The position numbers and the translations under genes were made by a program. Shown piece after piece: positions 14,920-14,991 of a DNA stretch of 14,991 nucleotides. The DNA is taken from assembly GCA_964008075.1 (NCBI GenBank), contig CAXGAP010000031.1, positions 1 through 14,991 on the forward strand, written 5' to 3'. A model generated the notes under the pieces. That model was given only the letters and a program-made list of their open reading frames with translations. It made no database searches and was not told the DNA's origin. Position 1 is the stretch's first letter, and every line of letters starts with the position of its first letter. This DNA is from UBA724 sp964008075. GTDB lineage: Bacteria > Bacteroidota > Bacteroidia > Flavobacteriales > Flavobacteriaceae.

Positions 14920-14991
<72 letters not shown>

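Overview
The window looks like a stretch of core chromosome from a member of the Bacteroidota, most likely class Flavobacteriia. Three things point there. The protein sequences (LysS with a C-terminal winged-helix-like tail, HemL, LipB, a secreted DUF5117/DUF4953-type metalloprotease, a DUF5522 miniprotein) have flavobacterial character. Promoter -7 elements of the Bacteroidota form TAnnTTTG recur upstream of genes, while Shine-Dalgarno sequences are not evident. The arrangement alaS / divergent M23 peptidase / MerR, with a DUF5522 gene and an ACC-deaminase-like gene beyond alaS, is a familiar flavobacterial order (from memory, not searched). DNA is AT-rich. I see no insertion sequence, prophage, CRISPR array or transferred island.

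Layout. Positions 2-337 (+) are the 3' end of an unidentified repeat or beta-propeller-like protein. lipB (-) follows, then a 213-base gap with divergent promoters, then lysS (+), whose real start is probably TTG at 1262, and a large exported zinc metalloprotease (+). A minus-strand run, transcribed right to left, holds an ACC deaminase/D-cysteine desulfhydrase-like enzyme, a GH73 glucosaminidase-LysM lipoprotein and hemL. Divergent from it is a 52-residue cysteine-rich DUF5522 gene. alaS (-) comes next, then a divergent M23 peptidase-MerR pair (+), then der and era (-). The window ends in an initiator tRNA-fMet (+), cut just before its discriminator base.

Functionally this is translation (lysS, alaS, initiator tRNA), ribosome assembly GTPases (der, era), cofactor synthesis (lipoate transfer by lipB, tetrapyrrole precursor by hemL) and cell-envelope hydrolysis (glucosaminidase-LysM, M23 peptidase, exported metalloprotease). 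The packing is very tight: all four tail-to-tail junctions are 12 bases or less (12, 0, -9 and 0), and same-strand neighbours overlap or abut (ATGA at hemL, TAA-ATG at MerR). Three genes appear to use non-ATG starts (lysS TTG, der TTG, the ACC-deaminase-like gene GTG).

I did not find a convincing new multi-gene system. The best leads are small: the uncharacterised DUF5522 protein with its A10 direct repeat, the overlap in which the end of one gene encodes the lipoprotein signal of the next, a TTG start just downstream of a promoter for lysS, and the under-studied exported metalloprotease.
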